Source of the DNA: Sulfurovum sp.
GTDB taxonomy: Bacteria; Campylobacterota; Campylobacteria; Campylobacterales; Sulfurovaceae
DNA length: 24,868 bases
NCBI GenBank assembly: GCA_023955225.1
Contig: JAGSGJ010000031.1
Location: 1-24,868 of the forward strand
Reading direction: 5' to 3'
Shown: positions 7,370-14,433 of the stretch, one piece after another
How the letters are laid out: the number at the start of each line of letters is the position of its first letter
Position numbering within the stretch: the stretch's first letter is position 1
The notes under the pieces: generated by a model
Seen by the model: only the letters and a program-made list of their open reading frames with translations
Told to the model about the DNA's origin: nothing
The model's database searches: none
Translations under genes and position numbers: made by a program

Positions 7370-7836
7370 TAATCAAGCTCACTGTAAAGGTTGATGAGTT
7401 CGATCAGTCCTACCATCGCTTCAGCACCTTTATTGCCTGCTTTGGTACCTGCTCTTTCTATAGCTTGCTCGATGCTGTCTACTGTAAGCACACCAAATGT
7501 TGCCGGTTTACCATACTTAAGTGTTACCGATGCCACACCTTTTGTAGCCTCTGCAGATACATAATCAAAATGAGGTGTTGCACCACGGATCACTGCGCCT
7601 AAACAACATACAGCATCGTATTTACCAGAAGCCAAAGCTTTGTCCAATGCAAATGGTATTTCAAATGCACCTGGCACTAAGATAAGATCTAGATCATCTG
7701 CATTTCCACCATGTCTTGCGTACGTATCTACAGCACCTTCTACCAGTCTGTCTGTAATAAAGTGATTAAATCTTGCATTGATGATCGCTACTTTTTTACT
7801 CTTATCTACTGATAATTGACCTTCTACAGTTTTCAT
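7369..7836 (-). CDS. ribH: 6,7-dimethyl-8-ribityllumazine synthase
   Basis: A 155-residue enzyme for the penultimate step of riboflavin synthesis. It condenses 5-amino-6-ribitylaminouracil with 3,4-dihydroxy-2-butanone 4-phosphate and normally assembles into a large icosahedral or pentameric particle. Visible motifs are ARFNHFITDRLVEGA at the N-terminus, VPGAFEIP (54-61), GAVIRGATPHFDYV (80-93) with the catalytic His89, and FGVLTVDSIEQAIERAG with NKGAEA near the end. Shine-Dalgarno AAGGA lies just before the ATG. It sits between kdsA (32-base gap) and nusB (one-base overlap), an order known in Campylobacter. I see no FMN riboswitch in the operon. Confidence 0.96.
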   Translation of the reverse strand: MKTVEGQLSVDKSKKVAIINARFNHFITDRLVEGAVDTYARHGGNADDLDLILVPGAFEIPFALDKALASGKYDAVCCLGAVIRGATPHFDYVSAEATKGVASVTLKYGKPATFGVLTVDSIEQAIERAGTKAGNKGAEAMVGLIELINLYSELD

Positions 7837-7868
7837 TTTCTTCCTTTAGTTTTAGTATTTAATTTTAT

Positions 7869-8669
7869 TTATTCGACGATCGTTCTAATCGCATCGATTT
7901 GTTGGATCAACGTATCTAGTTTGCTTAACTCTATCATATTTGGTCCATCACTTAAAGCCATGCTCGGATCAAAGTGTGTTTCAAAAAAGAAACCGTCTAC
8001 ACCTACAGCTGCAGCTGCACGTGAAAGGTAAGGAACAAATGAAGAGTCTCCACCTGAACTCGCTCCACCAGATGCAGGCATCTGTACAGAGTGTGTTGCA
8101 TCAAATACAACTGGAGCAAATTCACGCATTGTTCTAAGTCCACGCATATCTACGACAAGGTTACCGTATCCAAATGTCGTACCTCTCTCAGTCAGCCATA
8201 CGTTATACTTCTTAGCATTCTCATAACTTACTTCACCATCAAAACCTCTTGTTTTAAGTACTTTTGCAACAGAGTGTTCCATCGCAGCTGGTGCTAAGAA
8301 CTGCCCTTTTTTGATGTTCACTACTGCAGAAGTTTTTGCAGCTGCCACAAGCAGATCTGTCTGACGACATAAAAATGCAGGGATCTGAAGTACATCTGCG
8401 ACCTCAGCTACTGCTGCTGGCTGCGTATAGTCATGTACATCTGTTAATATCTTATACCCAAATTGATCTTTGACCTCTTGAAGCATTTTAAGCCCCTCAT
8501 CCAGACCTGGACCCCTAAAAGAGTCTAGACTTGTACGATTGGCTTTGTCAAAACTCGCTTTAAAATAAAAATCTTTAGTACAGTCATCATGGTACTTACC
8601 TAAAGACTCTGCGATTCGCATAACAGCATCACGACTTTCTAGAACACAAGGTCCGGCAATTAAAATCAT
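7869..8669 (-). CDS. kdsA: 3-deoxy-8-phosphooctulonate synthase, metal-dependent class
   Basis: A 266-residue TIM-barrel enzyme that joins phosphoenolpyruvate and arabinose 5-phosphate to give KDO-8-phosphate for the LPS inner core. Motifs are IAGPCVLES (4-12), KASFDKANRTS (37-47), GPGLDEGL, TDVHD, GQFLAP and FDATHSVQ. Cys8, with His193, Glu230 (FFFETHFDP) and Asp241 (LSDGPN), corresponds to the metal ligands of the class II enzyme known from Aquifex, whereas E. coli KdsA has Asn in place of the Cys. It should therefore need a divalent metal. The start has AAAGGA close upstream and overlaps the stop of the transporter gene (ATGA), so the two are translationally coupled. Confidence 0.96.
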   Translation of the reverse strand: MILIAGPCVLESRDAVMRIAESLGKYHDDCTKDFYFKASFDKANRTSLDSFRGPGLDEGLKMLQEVKDQFGYKILTDVHDYTQPAAVAEVADVLQIPAFLCRQTDLLVAAAKTSAVVNIKKGQFLAPAAMEHSVAKVLKTRGFDGEVSYENAKKYNVWLTERGTTFGYGNLVVDMRGLRTMREFAPVVFDATHSVQMPASGGASSGGDSSFVPYLSRAAAAVGVDGFFFETHFDPSMALSDGPNMIELSKLDTLIQQIDAIRTIVE

Positions 8670-9568
8670 TTTAGTCCTTTAGGTAGAGCCACTAAGAGCC
8701 CTGATAATATAACTAAGATTATACCTAAAACTGTCCAAATATCAGGTATAGGGTCACCCAACATTATACCTATCACTACGGCGAAGACAATATTACTGTA
8801 ACTAATTGTGCCAACAATACCTGCCTTTGTCAGTTCATACGCTTTGGTCATCAAGAGTTGAGAGATGGTTGCAAAAATGCCGACTGCCGTGACATATCCC
8901 CACTGTACGCCCTGTGGCATAACAAATTCTGCAAACATCCAGTCAAAATCTTCTGAAACAGTCACATAAGGGGTGATAAGCATCAAAATGAGTGGTGCTA
9001 TGGTTCCTACACCCATAAATGACATGACTATGGCACGTGTATCATAGTACTTTCTGAGTTCTCTTATCGAAGTATAAGCCAGCGCTGCACCTATGCCTGA
9101 AAAAATACCCAGTATGTCATACTTGTCAAACGCACCACTCTGAGGTTGTGCCACTAACACAATCCCTACAAACCCTATGACAATGGCTAATAAAGCACTC
9201 TTATGTAACTTCTCATTTAAAAACAGGTACGCAAATATGGCCACAAATATAGGTGAGGTTTTGTTGTATGTAACCGCTTCACCCAGAGGTATATGTGCCA
9301 TGATGTAAAAGTACGCCAAAAGAGCTGCAAAGCCCATAGAACCACGAAAAAGAAGTAAGAAGAGTTTACCGCCTGTTTGTTTCAACGGCACTTTATAAAT
9401 GGCCAGTCCAACAAGAACAACACCAAAGATATTTCTAAAAAATGTGACTTCAACAGGAGGCAGTACTTGACTCACAACTTTGGCAAAGCCCCCCATAGCG
9501 GCAAAGCTAAGTGAAGCTAACAACATTAAAAGGATACCTCTATCCATATTTTTAATCATTTGTTTCAA
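8666..9568 (-). CDS. EamA/DMT-superfamily inner-membrane transporter
   Basis: A 300-residue integral membrane protein with about ten hydrophobic helices arranged as two EamA repeats. The first opens LLMLLASLSFAAMGGFAKVV and includes VTFFRNIFGVVLVG; the second includes GIGAALAYTSIRELR and ends ILVILSGLLVALPKG. Substrates of this drug/metabolite family are diverse and cannot be read from sequence. The preferred start is a TTG at 9568 because AGGA lies seven bases before it; the nearest ATG, three codons in, is too far from that site. It heads the run leading to kdsA and overlaps it by four bases, hinting at a link to envelope metabolism, but that is context only. Confidence 0.85.
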   Translation of the reverse strand: MKQMIKNMDRGILLMLLASLSFAAMGGFAKVVSQVLPPVEVTFFRNIFGVVLVGLAIYKVPLKQTGGKLFLLLFRGSMGFAALLAYFYIMAHIPLGEAVTYNKTSPIFVAIFAYLFLNEKLHKSALLAIVIGFVGIVLVAQPQSGAFDKYDILGIFSGIGAALAYTSIRELRKYYDTRAIVMSFMGVGTIAPLILMLITPYVTVSEDFDWMFAEFVMPQGVQWGYVTAVGIFATISQLLMTKAYELTKAGIVGTISYSNIVFAVVIGIMLGDPIPDIWTVLGIILVILSGLLVALPKGLK

Positions 9569-9700
9569 AAGATTATCCTAATTTTTGGTGGAAGTGTAGC
9601 ATAGTACACACTATCTTGAAAAGTGATATTTGTTGGAATAAGAACCACTATCAGACGAGATCAACATCTATTACTAAAATATAGTAACAAATTTTTTTGA
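9569..9700. other. Intergenic region between sulfotransferase and transporter gene
   Basis: 132 bases with no gene. It should hold the promoter of the transporter-kdsA-ribH-nusB-mqnC operon, but I cannot pick a convincing box pair. A small AT stem (TTACTA / TAGTAA, about 9670-9686) lies just past the sulfotransferase stop; on the plus strand it is followed by a T tract. Confidence 0.4.
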
Positions 9701-10471
9701 TCACGAACTTGGAGATACATCATCATTATAATCATCAAATGTATAATTGAACAGTTCAATATCTTTTTTATACAGGTCTGAAACTTTATTAAGTACTTCT
9801 TTGTTTGTATAATATGATGTATAATCATTTCGTTTACTTTTATTTGTATGTGGTAACTTATCATTTATATTTAAATGTTTAACTACTTTTAAAAAATCTT
9901 GCTCTATATTTTCAAATCTACCAACAAAATCTACTTGACATTTACCCTTATAATCATAGATATAAAGATATTGTGGTCCGAATAAACCATGCTCATGAAT
10001 TTTATCTTTATCTAAATAGTTTAAGACAAATTTATCAAAAGTATCATATTTTTTCATAAATAGATCTTGAAAATAAAGGTCTCCAGTTTTATTACCACCT
10101 TGTAATAAATATTCATAACCTGACACTAACCTATCCCATGGGTTACGTACAAAAGTGAATTTATAATAACTATTAAATTTTTCTGGATCCGCTGATAAAA
10201 AAGCACTATATGGTATATGGTCTCTCTTAGTCTTATTCTTCAAAAGAACTCTCCATATACTTGTTCCAGCTGTTTTAGGGATATGAATAAATATACATTT
10301 ATGTTCTTTTGTATATTTTCTATATGGATAATCATTTCTTAATTTTTTTCTAATGTCAAGAATTATTTCAGGAACTATTTTCTCAATAACCTTCTTAGCA
10401 GCTTTTTTAATTTTTTTCTTAGTAGTTTTATTCATTTTTATCATATCCCGAGCTTTATAGTTTTTCTTCAT
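9701..10471 (-). CDS. PAPS-dependent sulfotransferase (Sulfotransfer_2-like), probably acquired
   Basis: A 256-residue protein with both hallmarks of membrane/carbohydrate sulfotransferases. The 5'-phosphosulfate loop is IFIHIPKTAGTSIW (about 60-73), and the 3'-phosphate motif is FTFVRNPWDRLVSGYEYLL (105-123). It would transfer sulfate from PAPS to a sugar or other surface acceptor; the acceptor is unknown. The N-terminus is very basic (KKKIKKAAKKVIEKI) without a clear membrane helix. Codons are strikingly A/T-rich (many AAA, AAT, TAT, TTT) compared with both neighbours, suggesting horizontal transfer. The start is uncertain: the ATG at 10471 has no ribosome-binding site, and the ATGs at 10444 and 10435 are alternatives, the first with GGG only a few bases upstream. 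It follows the DUF3108-like gene on the same strand. Confidence 0.85.
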   Translation of the reverse strand: MKKNYKARDMIKMNKTTKKKIKKAAKKVIEKIVPEIILDIRKKLRNDYPYRKYTKEHKCIFIHIPKTAGTSIWRVLLKNKTKRDHIPYSAFLSADPEKFNSYYKFTFVRNPWDRLVSGYEYLLQGGNKTGDLYFQDLFMKKYDTFDKFVLNYLDKDKIHEHGLFGPQYLYIYDYKGKCQVDFVGRFENIEQDFLKVVKHLNINDKLPHTNKSKRNDYTSYYTNKEVLNKVSDLYKKDIELFNYTFDDYNDDVSPSS

Positions 10472-10567
10472 AGTTTTTTACGGTAAAAGTTTATCCAAAA
10501 AGAAGCCAAAAATAGCTTTTCTAAGACGTTCAAGCTCTCTTCGAGTTCTTTGCTTAACAGACTTAAG

Positions 10568-11308
10568 CTATTTGACTCTTGTAAGCTTGGCATCACCATA
10601 CAATAATATATCTTTAATCACCGATTTATGGATAAATCCGTCTTTGTCAACAGCAAGTAAGATGTCACCTTTTTTCTTTCTGAAGTTTTTTTGATGGATG
10701 AGCGCTTTCGCATAGAGACTTGCACCCTGACCTAAATCTTTTATATATGCTGCTGCCTGTGTATCTTCAGGCACAGTGATTTGTACTTTTCCATCCTGTT
10801 TCTCTAGGCCTACGGCGTTAAACATATATGTTTTACCCTTTTTCTTCACAGCAGCACCCAGGTTAAAATAGAGTGTCAACAGGTCATCTTTGGCATAAAA
10901 CTTAAGTTTTTCAGTACGGTCTTCCACCAACTTACCTTTCAGCCATTTCCTATATCTTTTTGTCACATACTTCTTTTTGTGGTCTATATGATACTCTTTA
11001 CTTTTTATTTTATCTTTCTTTTTAGTGATCATCTGATAGAAGTCACTGACCATCAGCCCATTCTCTATATGTCCTTTAGAGATATAACGCTCAGTTTGTC
11101 CACTCAAAAGTACTTTTGCCAGTCCTGCCAATGTTACTTTTGTATCGATCTCATAGGTTTTATGATTCTGTGTGAGTCTGTTCTCAATGGTTCCTACTGT
11201 ACCAAATATACCAAAGGTTGCTACGTAATCCAATTGTTTCTCTTGTGCTGAAGCAAAACTTCCCAAAAGTAAAAATAAACTAGCAGCTATAAAAAATCTT
11301 CTTAGCAT
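10568..11308 (-). CDS. Exported DUF3108-like protein
   Basis: A 246-residue protein with a signal peptide, MLRRFFIAASLFLLLGSFASA, cut before QEKQ. I place the start at 11308 because AAAAGGA lies five bases upstream. The frame stays open to 11380, but that would overlap the divergent mscS start and has no ribosome-binding site. The mature part is a beta-rich, Lys-rich domain beginning LDYVATFGIFGTVGTIENRL, consistent with DUF3108 proteins of Gram-negative bacteria, whose function is not established. It probably resides in the periplasm or at the outer membrane. The gene ends at an amber codon, after which the same frame continues for 29 sensible codons to TAA at 10478 (see findings), so the annotated end may be a mutation. 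Divergent from mscS. Confidence 0.72.
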   Translation of the reverse strand: MLRRFFIAASLFLLLGSFASAQEKQLDYVATFGIFGTVGTIENRLTQNHKTYEIDTKVTLAGLAKVLLSGQTERYISKGHIENGLMVSDFYQMITKKKDKIKSKEYHIDHKKKYVTKRYRKWLKGKLVEDRTEKLKFYAKDDLLTLYFNLGAAVKKKGKTYMFNAVGLEKQDGKVQITVPEDTQAAAYIKDLGQGASLYAKALIHQKNFRKKKGDILLAVDKDGFIHKSVIKDILLYGDAKLTRVK

Positions 11309-11346
11309 CTCCATCCTTTTCCATCTCAGTTTATAACAAATTCTAC

Positions 11347-11352
11347 TATAAT
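11347..11352 (+). promoter_or_regulatory. -10 box (TATAAT) for mscS
   Basis: A perfect TATAAT in the 76-base divergent gap between the DUF3108-like gene and mscS, 38 bases before the mscS ATG. No clear -35 is seen, as is common in Campylobacterota sigma70 promoters. The opposite strand of the same gap has TATAAA (complement of 11331-11336), which could serve the DUF3108-like gene. Confidence 0.5.
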
Positions 11353-11384
11353 TATGTGTATAGAAAGTGAAGGATAACAAAAAA

Positions 11385-12584
11385 ATGCCAACAACCGAAG
11401 TAAATACAACTGACCTGAATGCTACGCTTCAATTAAATGTGATAGATGATATATCAATGAATCTTGAAGAAACCGTGCAGACACTGCTGATACCCGTCTA
11501 TGAGAAATACCCTATTTTGGCAAATACCTTTTTAGATATTCCTTTAGCGAATCTGTTTGCTGCCATATTGGTGTTCTTACTCTTTTTACTTTTTCGAAAA
11601 CTTTTTACGCTTATAGTTATGGGTACCTTGCAAAAAGTTTCCAAGGTCACTGACACGTATCATGATGACAAAGTCATCTCTGCACTTAAAGATCCTGTAA
11701 GTTTTGCTTTTATACTCGTAGGTGCACACCTCTTTTTCGTACTTATTTTTAAAGAGACCGAATTGATCAAAAATATTCTCAATACACTGGTTGTCTACAC
11801 TATATTTTGGGCAATACTTTCTGTCATGGAATCTTTACGTGGCGTGTTCCATCATGCTACAGAAAAATTTAATCCTGATCTTGCCAAAGAGATGGGAAAC
11901 TTCATACTTAAAATAGTTAAATTCCTTGTAGGTGCCTTGGGGCTAGGTGCGATGCTTCAAGTATGGGGGATCAATGTGACTGCGCTTGTTGCTTCTCTTG
12001 GACTTGGAGGTCTTGCTTTTGCTCTTGCCGCAAAAGACACAGCGTCAAATATGTTTGGATCTTTTGCTCTACTTGCAGATAAATCTATCCGTATTGGTGA
12101 GTGGATCAAAGTGGGAGGGGTAGAAGGTACAGTAGAAGACATAGGAATGCGTACCACCAAAATACGCTCTTTTGAAAAATCACTCATCACTGTTCCTAAT
12201 CAAATTGTCTCAAATTCTCCTATCGAAAATTTCTCTCGCAGAGGTGTACGTAGAATTAAAATGAGTATAGGAGTTACTTACGGCACTACTGCAGATCAGA
12301 TGAATGCCATTGTACAAGAGATCAGAGACATGTTACACAATCATGAAAACATCTCTCATAAAGATACCTTACTGGTCAATTTTGAATCTTTTGGAGACTC
12401 TTCACTCAATATTTTCATCTATACTTTTACCAATACTTCCAACTGGGAACGTTACTTAAATATACGTGAAGACATCCATCTAAAAATCATGAAAATCGTT
12501 GAAGAGAATGAGTCTGCTTTTGCCTTCCCCTCTCAGTCTATTTATCTGGAACAGATGCCTAGTGAAACAGAACACTCTGTATAA
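11385..12584 (+). CDS. mscS: Small-conductance mechanosensitive channel (MscS family)
   Basis: A 399-residue inner-membrane channel that opens under membrane tension to release solutes on osmotic downshock. The start is the ATG at 11385, with AAGGA ten bases upstream; a GTG six codons earlier lacks a site. Hydrophobic segments lie at about 54-72, 104-122, 132-150 and 173-193, ahead of the pore helix (about 194-225, GINVTALVASLGLGGLAFAL). The MscS beta-domain signature follows: ADKSIRIGEWIKVGGVEGTVEDIGMRTTKIRS and VPNQIVSNSPIENFSRR. The extra N-terminal helices make it longer than E. coli MscS (286 residues). The last codons (EHSV and stop) lie within a repeat whose other copies flank der, so the extreme C-terminus may have been supplied by that element. 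Confidence 0.93.
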   Translation: MPTTEVNTTDLNATLQLNVIDDISMNLEETVQTLLIPVYEKYPILANTFLDIPLANLFAAILVFLLFLLFRKLFTLIVMGTLQKVSKVTDTYHDDKVISALKDPVSFAFILVGAHLFFVLIFKETELIKNILNTLVVYTIFWAILSVMESLRGVFHHATEKFNPDLAKEMGNFILKIVKFLVGALGLGAMLQVWGINVTALVASLGLGGLAFALAAKDTASNMFGSFALLADKSIRIGEWIKVGGVEGTVEDIGMRTTKIRSFEKSLITVPNQIVSNSPIENFSRRGVRRIKMSIGVTYGTTADQMNAIVQEIRDMLHNHENISHKDTLLVNFESFGDSSLNIFIYTFTNTSNWERYLNIREDIHLKIMKIVEENESAFAFPSQSIYLEQMPSETEHSV

Positions 12585-12663
12585 CCTAGGCACACATAAT
12601 GGATTTTGCTAATGTGAGATTTTGCAATAGACTTTCAAAACATAGCCAAAGCTACGTTGAAGA
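12569..12663 (+). repeat. Inverted repeat flanking der, left copy
   Basis: This ~95-base segment matches the reverse complement of 14283-14376. The core (12577-12663 against 14369-14283, 87 columns) has about 10 mismatches and no gaps by eye. Landmarks are TATAACCTAGGCACACATAAT at the outer end and CATAGCCAAAGCTACGTTGAAG at the inner end. The outer end extends into the mscS coding sequence. Confidence 0.85.
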
Positions 12664-12826
12664 AAGTATCTTGTGAAAGATTTCGTTTGCAAATTCCACC
12701 CTACGGGCACCACTAGCTTTCGCCTATACGTCGTTACTCTTTCTTGACCTAACTATGGCTAGGACTGCAAAAGAGTGCCTAGCCTAGACAAAAGCTAGTG
12801 ATGTTATGAGTGCCTAGGTTATTCAG
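12577..12826. mobile_element. MITE-like intergenic element with terminal inverted ends
   Basis: About 250 bases between mscS and der are bounded by CTGTATAACCTAGGCAC and its near-perfect reverse complement GTGCCTAGGTTATTCAG, with 22 of 24 terminal positions pairing. Inside is a second nested inverted region: CACTAGCTTT (12711-12720) pairs with AAAGCTAGTG (12791-12800), with further short complementary blocks between (ACTCTTT/AAAGAGT, CCTA/TAGG). There is no reading frame of note. The architecture resembles a miniature inverted-repeat element or a long structured RNA; the identity is unknown. Confidence 0.45.
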
Positions 12827-12834
12827 CGTGTTCT
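12804..12834 (-). repeat. Short third copy of the der-flanking repeat end
   Basis: TTATGAGTGCCTAGGTTATTCAG is identical to the outer end of the right copy (14347-14369), and the match continues into GTGTTCTAT / GGGTTCAAT. It lies in the same orientation as the right copy and ends five bases before the der -10 box. Confidence 0.85.
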
Positions 12835-12838
12835 ATGC

Positions 12839-12844
12839 TATAAT
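12839..12844 (+). promoter_or_regulatory. -10 box (TATAAT) for der
   Basis: TATAAT follows the short repeat copy directly and sits 31 bases before the der ATG. The repeat therefore supplies the -35 region of this promoter; no standard -35 hexamer is seen in it. Confidence 0.55.
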
Positions 12845-12875
12845 TCCAATAATTATTATAAGAAAGAATATATTT

Positions 12876-14282
12876 ATGCAAGAACTTAAAAAAGTAGCCA
12901 TATTAGGTCGACCAAACGTTGGTAAGAGTTCACTCTTCAACCGTTTGGCAAGACAAAGAGATGCCATCACTGCGGATGTTGCAGGGACCACAAGAGATAT
13001 TAAAAAGCGTATCGTAACCATTTCAGGGAACCATGACTTTGAAGTGATCGATACCGGGGGGATAGATTACTCCTCAGAACTCTTTAGCAAAGTAGCCGAG
13101 TTCGCACTGAAAGCTGCAGATATCGCTGATATCATCATCTATATGGTGGATGGTAAGACGCTACCATCAGAAGAAGACAGAGAACTCTTCTACAAACTCC
13201 AAACGATGGGTAAGCCACTTGCTCTTATTGTAAACAAGATTGACAATGACAAAGAAGAAGAGCGTTATTGGGAATTTTTAGAGTTTGGTGCAGATGCAAC
13301 TTTCCCTATGTCAGTAAGTCATAACCGTTATTTTAATGACTTTTATGCATGGCTTGAAGCCTATATCCCTGTACAGGAAGAAGAACCTGAAGAGCTAGAA
13401 CTTACTGAAGATACAGAGATAGACCCTTTTGATGAGATAGTCCGCGATATTAATCGCGTCAAAAAAGAAGAGATAGATAACGAGGTCAGAGTCGCTATCA
13501 TCGGTCGTGTCAACACAGGGAAAAGTTCACTTCTTAATGCACTATTGGGAGAAGAACGTTCGGTGGTCTCTGATGTTGCCGGAACCACGATTGACCCCAT
13601 TGATGAGATGATAGAACATAATGACTACAAAATCACCTTCATCGATACTGCAGGAATCAGAAGAAGAAGTAAAATTGTTGGTATCGAAAAATATGCACTT
13701 ACGCGTACCACAGAATTGCTGGAAAAAGCAAACTTGGTTCTACTTATGATAGATGCAACCGTAGGCGTAACAGAACTTGATGAAAGGGTTGCAGGACTCA
13801 TAGAGAAATACAAACTTGCCTGTCTTATCGTTGTAAATAAATGGGATATCAATGAAGACAAAACCTATGAGGAAGTCGTAGAAGAGATACGTGATGAAAT
13901 GAAATTTTTACACTATGCACCGCTTATTACCATCTCTGCAAAAACAGGCTTACGTGTCAATAAAATACTTGATCAAGTAACTGATATTTATAAACGATAC
14001 ACTCAGCGTATCCCTACTTCTGAGCTTAACGATACCATACGTGAAGCCATCAGAAGACACCATGTACCGACACATAACGGTGCCGTTGTCAACATCAAGT
14101 TTGCAACACAGTATGAAACAAAACCGCCAAAAATCGCTCTCATAAGTAACAGACCAGAATTTATACACTTTTCTTATAAACGCTACTTGGCAAATTTCCT
14201 TCGAAGTAAATTTGACTTTGAAGGTGTGCCTTTAGACATCGTCGCACGTAAACGCGGTGAACGGTTTGATGACGATGAATGA
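12876..14282 (+). CDS. der: Ribosome biogenesis GTPase Der (EngA), two GTPase domains
   Basis: A 468-residue essential GTPase for late assembly of the 50S ribosomal subunit. The start is the ATG at 12876, giving MQELKKVAILGRPNVGKSSL. The frame is open upstream to 12810, but that part overlaps the promoter and the repeat. Domain 1 has G1 GRPNVGKS (11-18), DVAGTTRD, DTGG and NKID (120-123). An acidic linker (about 167-200) leads to domain 2, with GRVNTGKS (210-217), DVAGTTIDPID, DTAG and NKWD (321-324). The C-terminal KH-like domain (about 370-468) ends basic, KRGERFDDDE. Length is standard. It appears monocistronic with its own -10 box. The right copy of the flanking inverted repeat begins immediately after the stop, so any read-through RNA would contain it. 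Confidence 0.96.
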   Translation: MQELKKVAILGRPNVGKSSLFNRLARQRDAITADVAGTTRDIKKRIVTISGNHDFEVIDTGGIDYSSELFSKVAEFALKAADIADIIIYMVDGKTLPSEEDRELFYKLQTMGKPLALIVNKIDNDKEEERYWEFLEFGADATFPMSVSHNRYFNDFYAWLEAYIPVQEEEPEELELTEDTEIDPFDEIVRDINRVKKEEIDNEVRVAIIGRVNTGKSSLLNALLGEERSVVSDVAGTTIDPIDEMIEHNDYKITFIDTAGIRRRSKIVGIEKYALTRTTELLEKANLVLLMIDATVGVTELDERVAGLIEKYKLACLIVVNKWDINEDKTYEEVVEEIRDEMKFLHYAPLITISAKTGLRVNKILDQVTDIYKRYTQRIPTSELNDTIREAIRRHHVPTHNGAVVNIKFATQYETKPPKIALISNRPEFIHFSYKRYLANFLRSKFDFEGVPLDIVARKRGERFDDDE

Positions 14283-14376
14283 TCTTCAACGTAGCTTTGG
14301 CTATGTTTTAAAAGTCTCTTAGAAAATCTTACATTTGCAAAACCCATTATGAGTGCCTAGGTTATTCAGAGGGTTC
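14283..14376 (-). repeat. Inverted repeat flanking der, right copy
   Basis: The segment starts at the base after the der TGA. It is the inverted counterpart of 12569-12663, running from CTTCAACGTAGCTTTGGCTATG to GAGTGCCTAGGTTATTCAG. It ends about 25 bases before the trpS -10 box. Only about ten mismatches separate the two long copies over 87 positions. Confidence 0.85.
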
Positions 14377-14401
14377 AATAGTTTCTTTACTAACACTTCG
14401 C

Positions 14402-14426
14402 TATAATCTCCTAAAATTATTTTAGG
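14402..14426 (+). promoter_or_regulatory. trpS promoter -10 and palindromic leader
   Basis: TATAAT at 14402-14407 is followed two bases later by a perfect palindrome, CCTAAAAT T ATTTTAGG (14410-14426). Its right arm contains most of the Shine-Dalgarno AGGA, which lies six bases before the trpS ATG. The palindrome spans the likely transcription start, so it could be an operator. As RNA it could also mask the ribosome-binding site. Confidence 0.5.
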
Positions 14427-14433
14427 ATGCCAC

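Noticed and set aside
7837..7868. A separate promoter between kdsA and ribH
   Set aside because: The 32-base AT-rich spacer contains only a ribosome-binding site. No convincing -10 with room for a start site was found.
9661..9690. A terminator for the sulfotransferase from the TTACTA/TAGTAA stem
   Set aside because: The T tract follows the stem only on the plus strand, where no gene is transcribed toward it.
10468..10599. A 43-codon minus-strand frame (starting MVMPSLQESNS) spanning the gap between the DUF3108-like gene and the sulfotransferase, ending in an ATGA overlap with the latter
   Set aside because: It overlaps the end of the DUF3108-like gene, has no ribosome-binding site, and competes with the in-frame continuation of that gene, which looks more protein-like. 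The ATGA overlap may be chance.
11309..11380. A 24-residue extension of the DUF3108-like protein
   Set aside because: It overlaps the divergent mscS start and promoter. The internal start has a good ribosome-binding site and signal peptide.
12810..12875. An N-terminal extension of Der beginning at 12810
   Set aside because: It would be translated from inside the repeat and across the -10 box. The ATG at 12876 gives the standard Der N-terminus and length.
12577..14376. An insertion sequence carrying der as cargo
   Set aside because: There is no transposase or recombinase frame and no evident target-site duplication. The repeats are better described as copies of a dispersed element.
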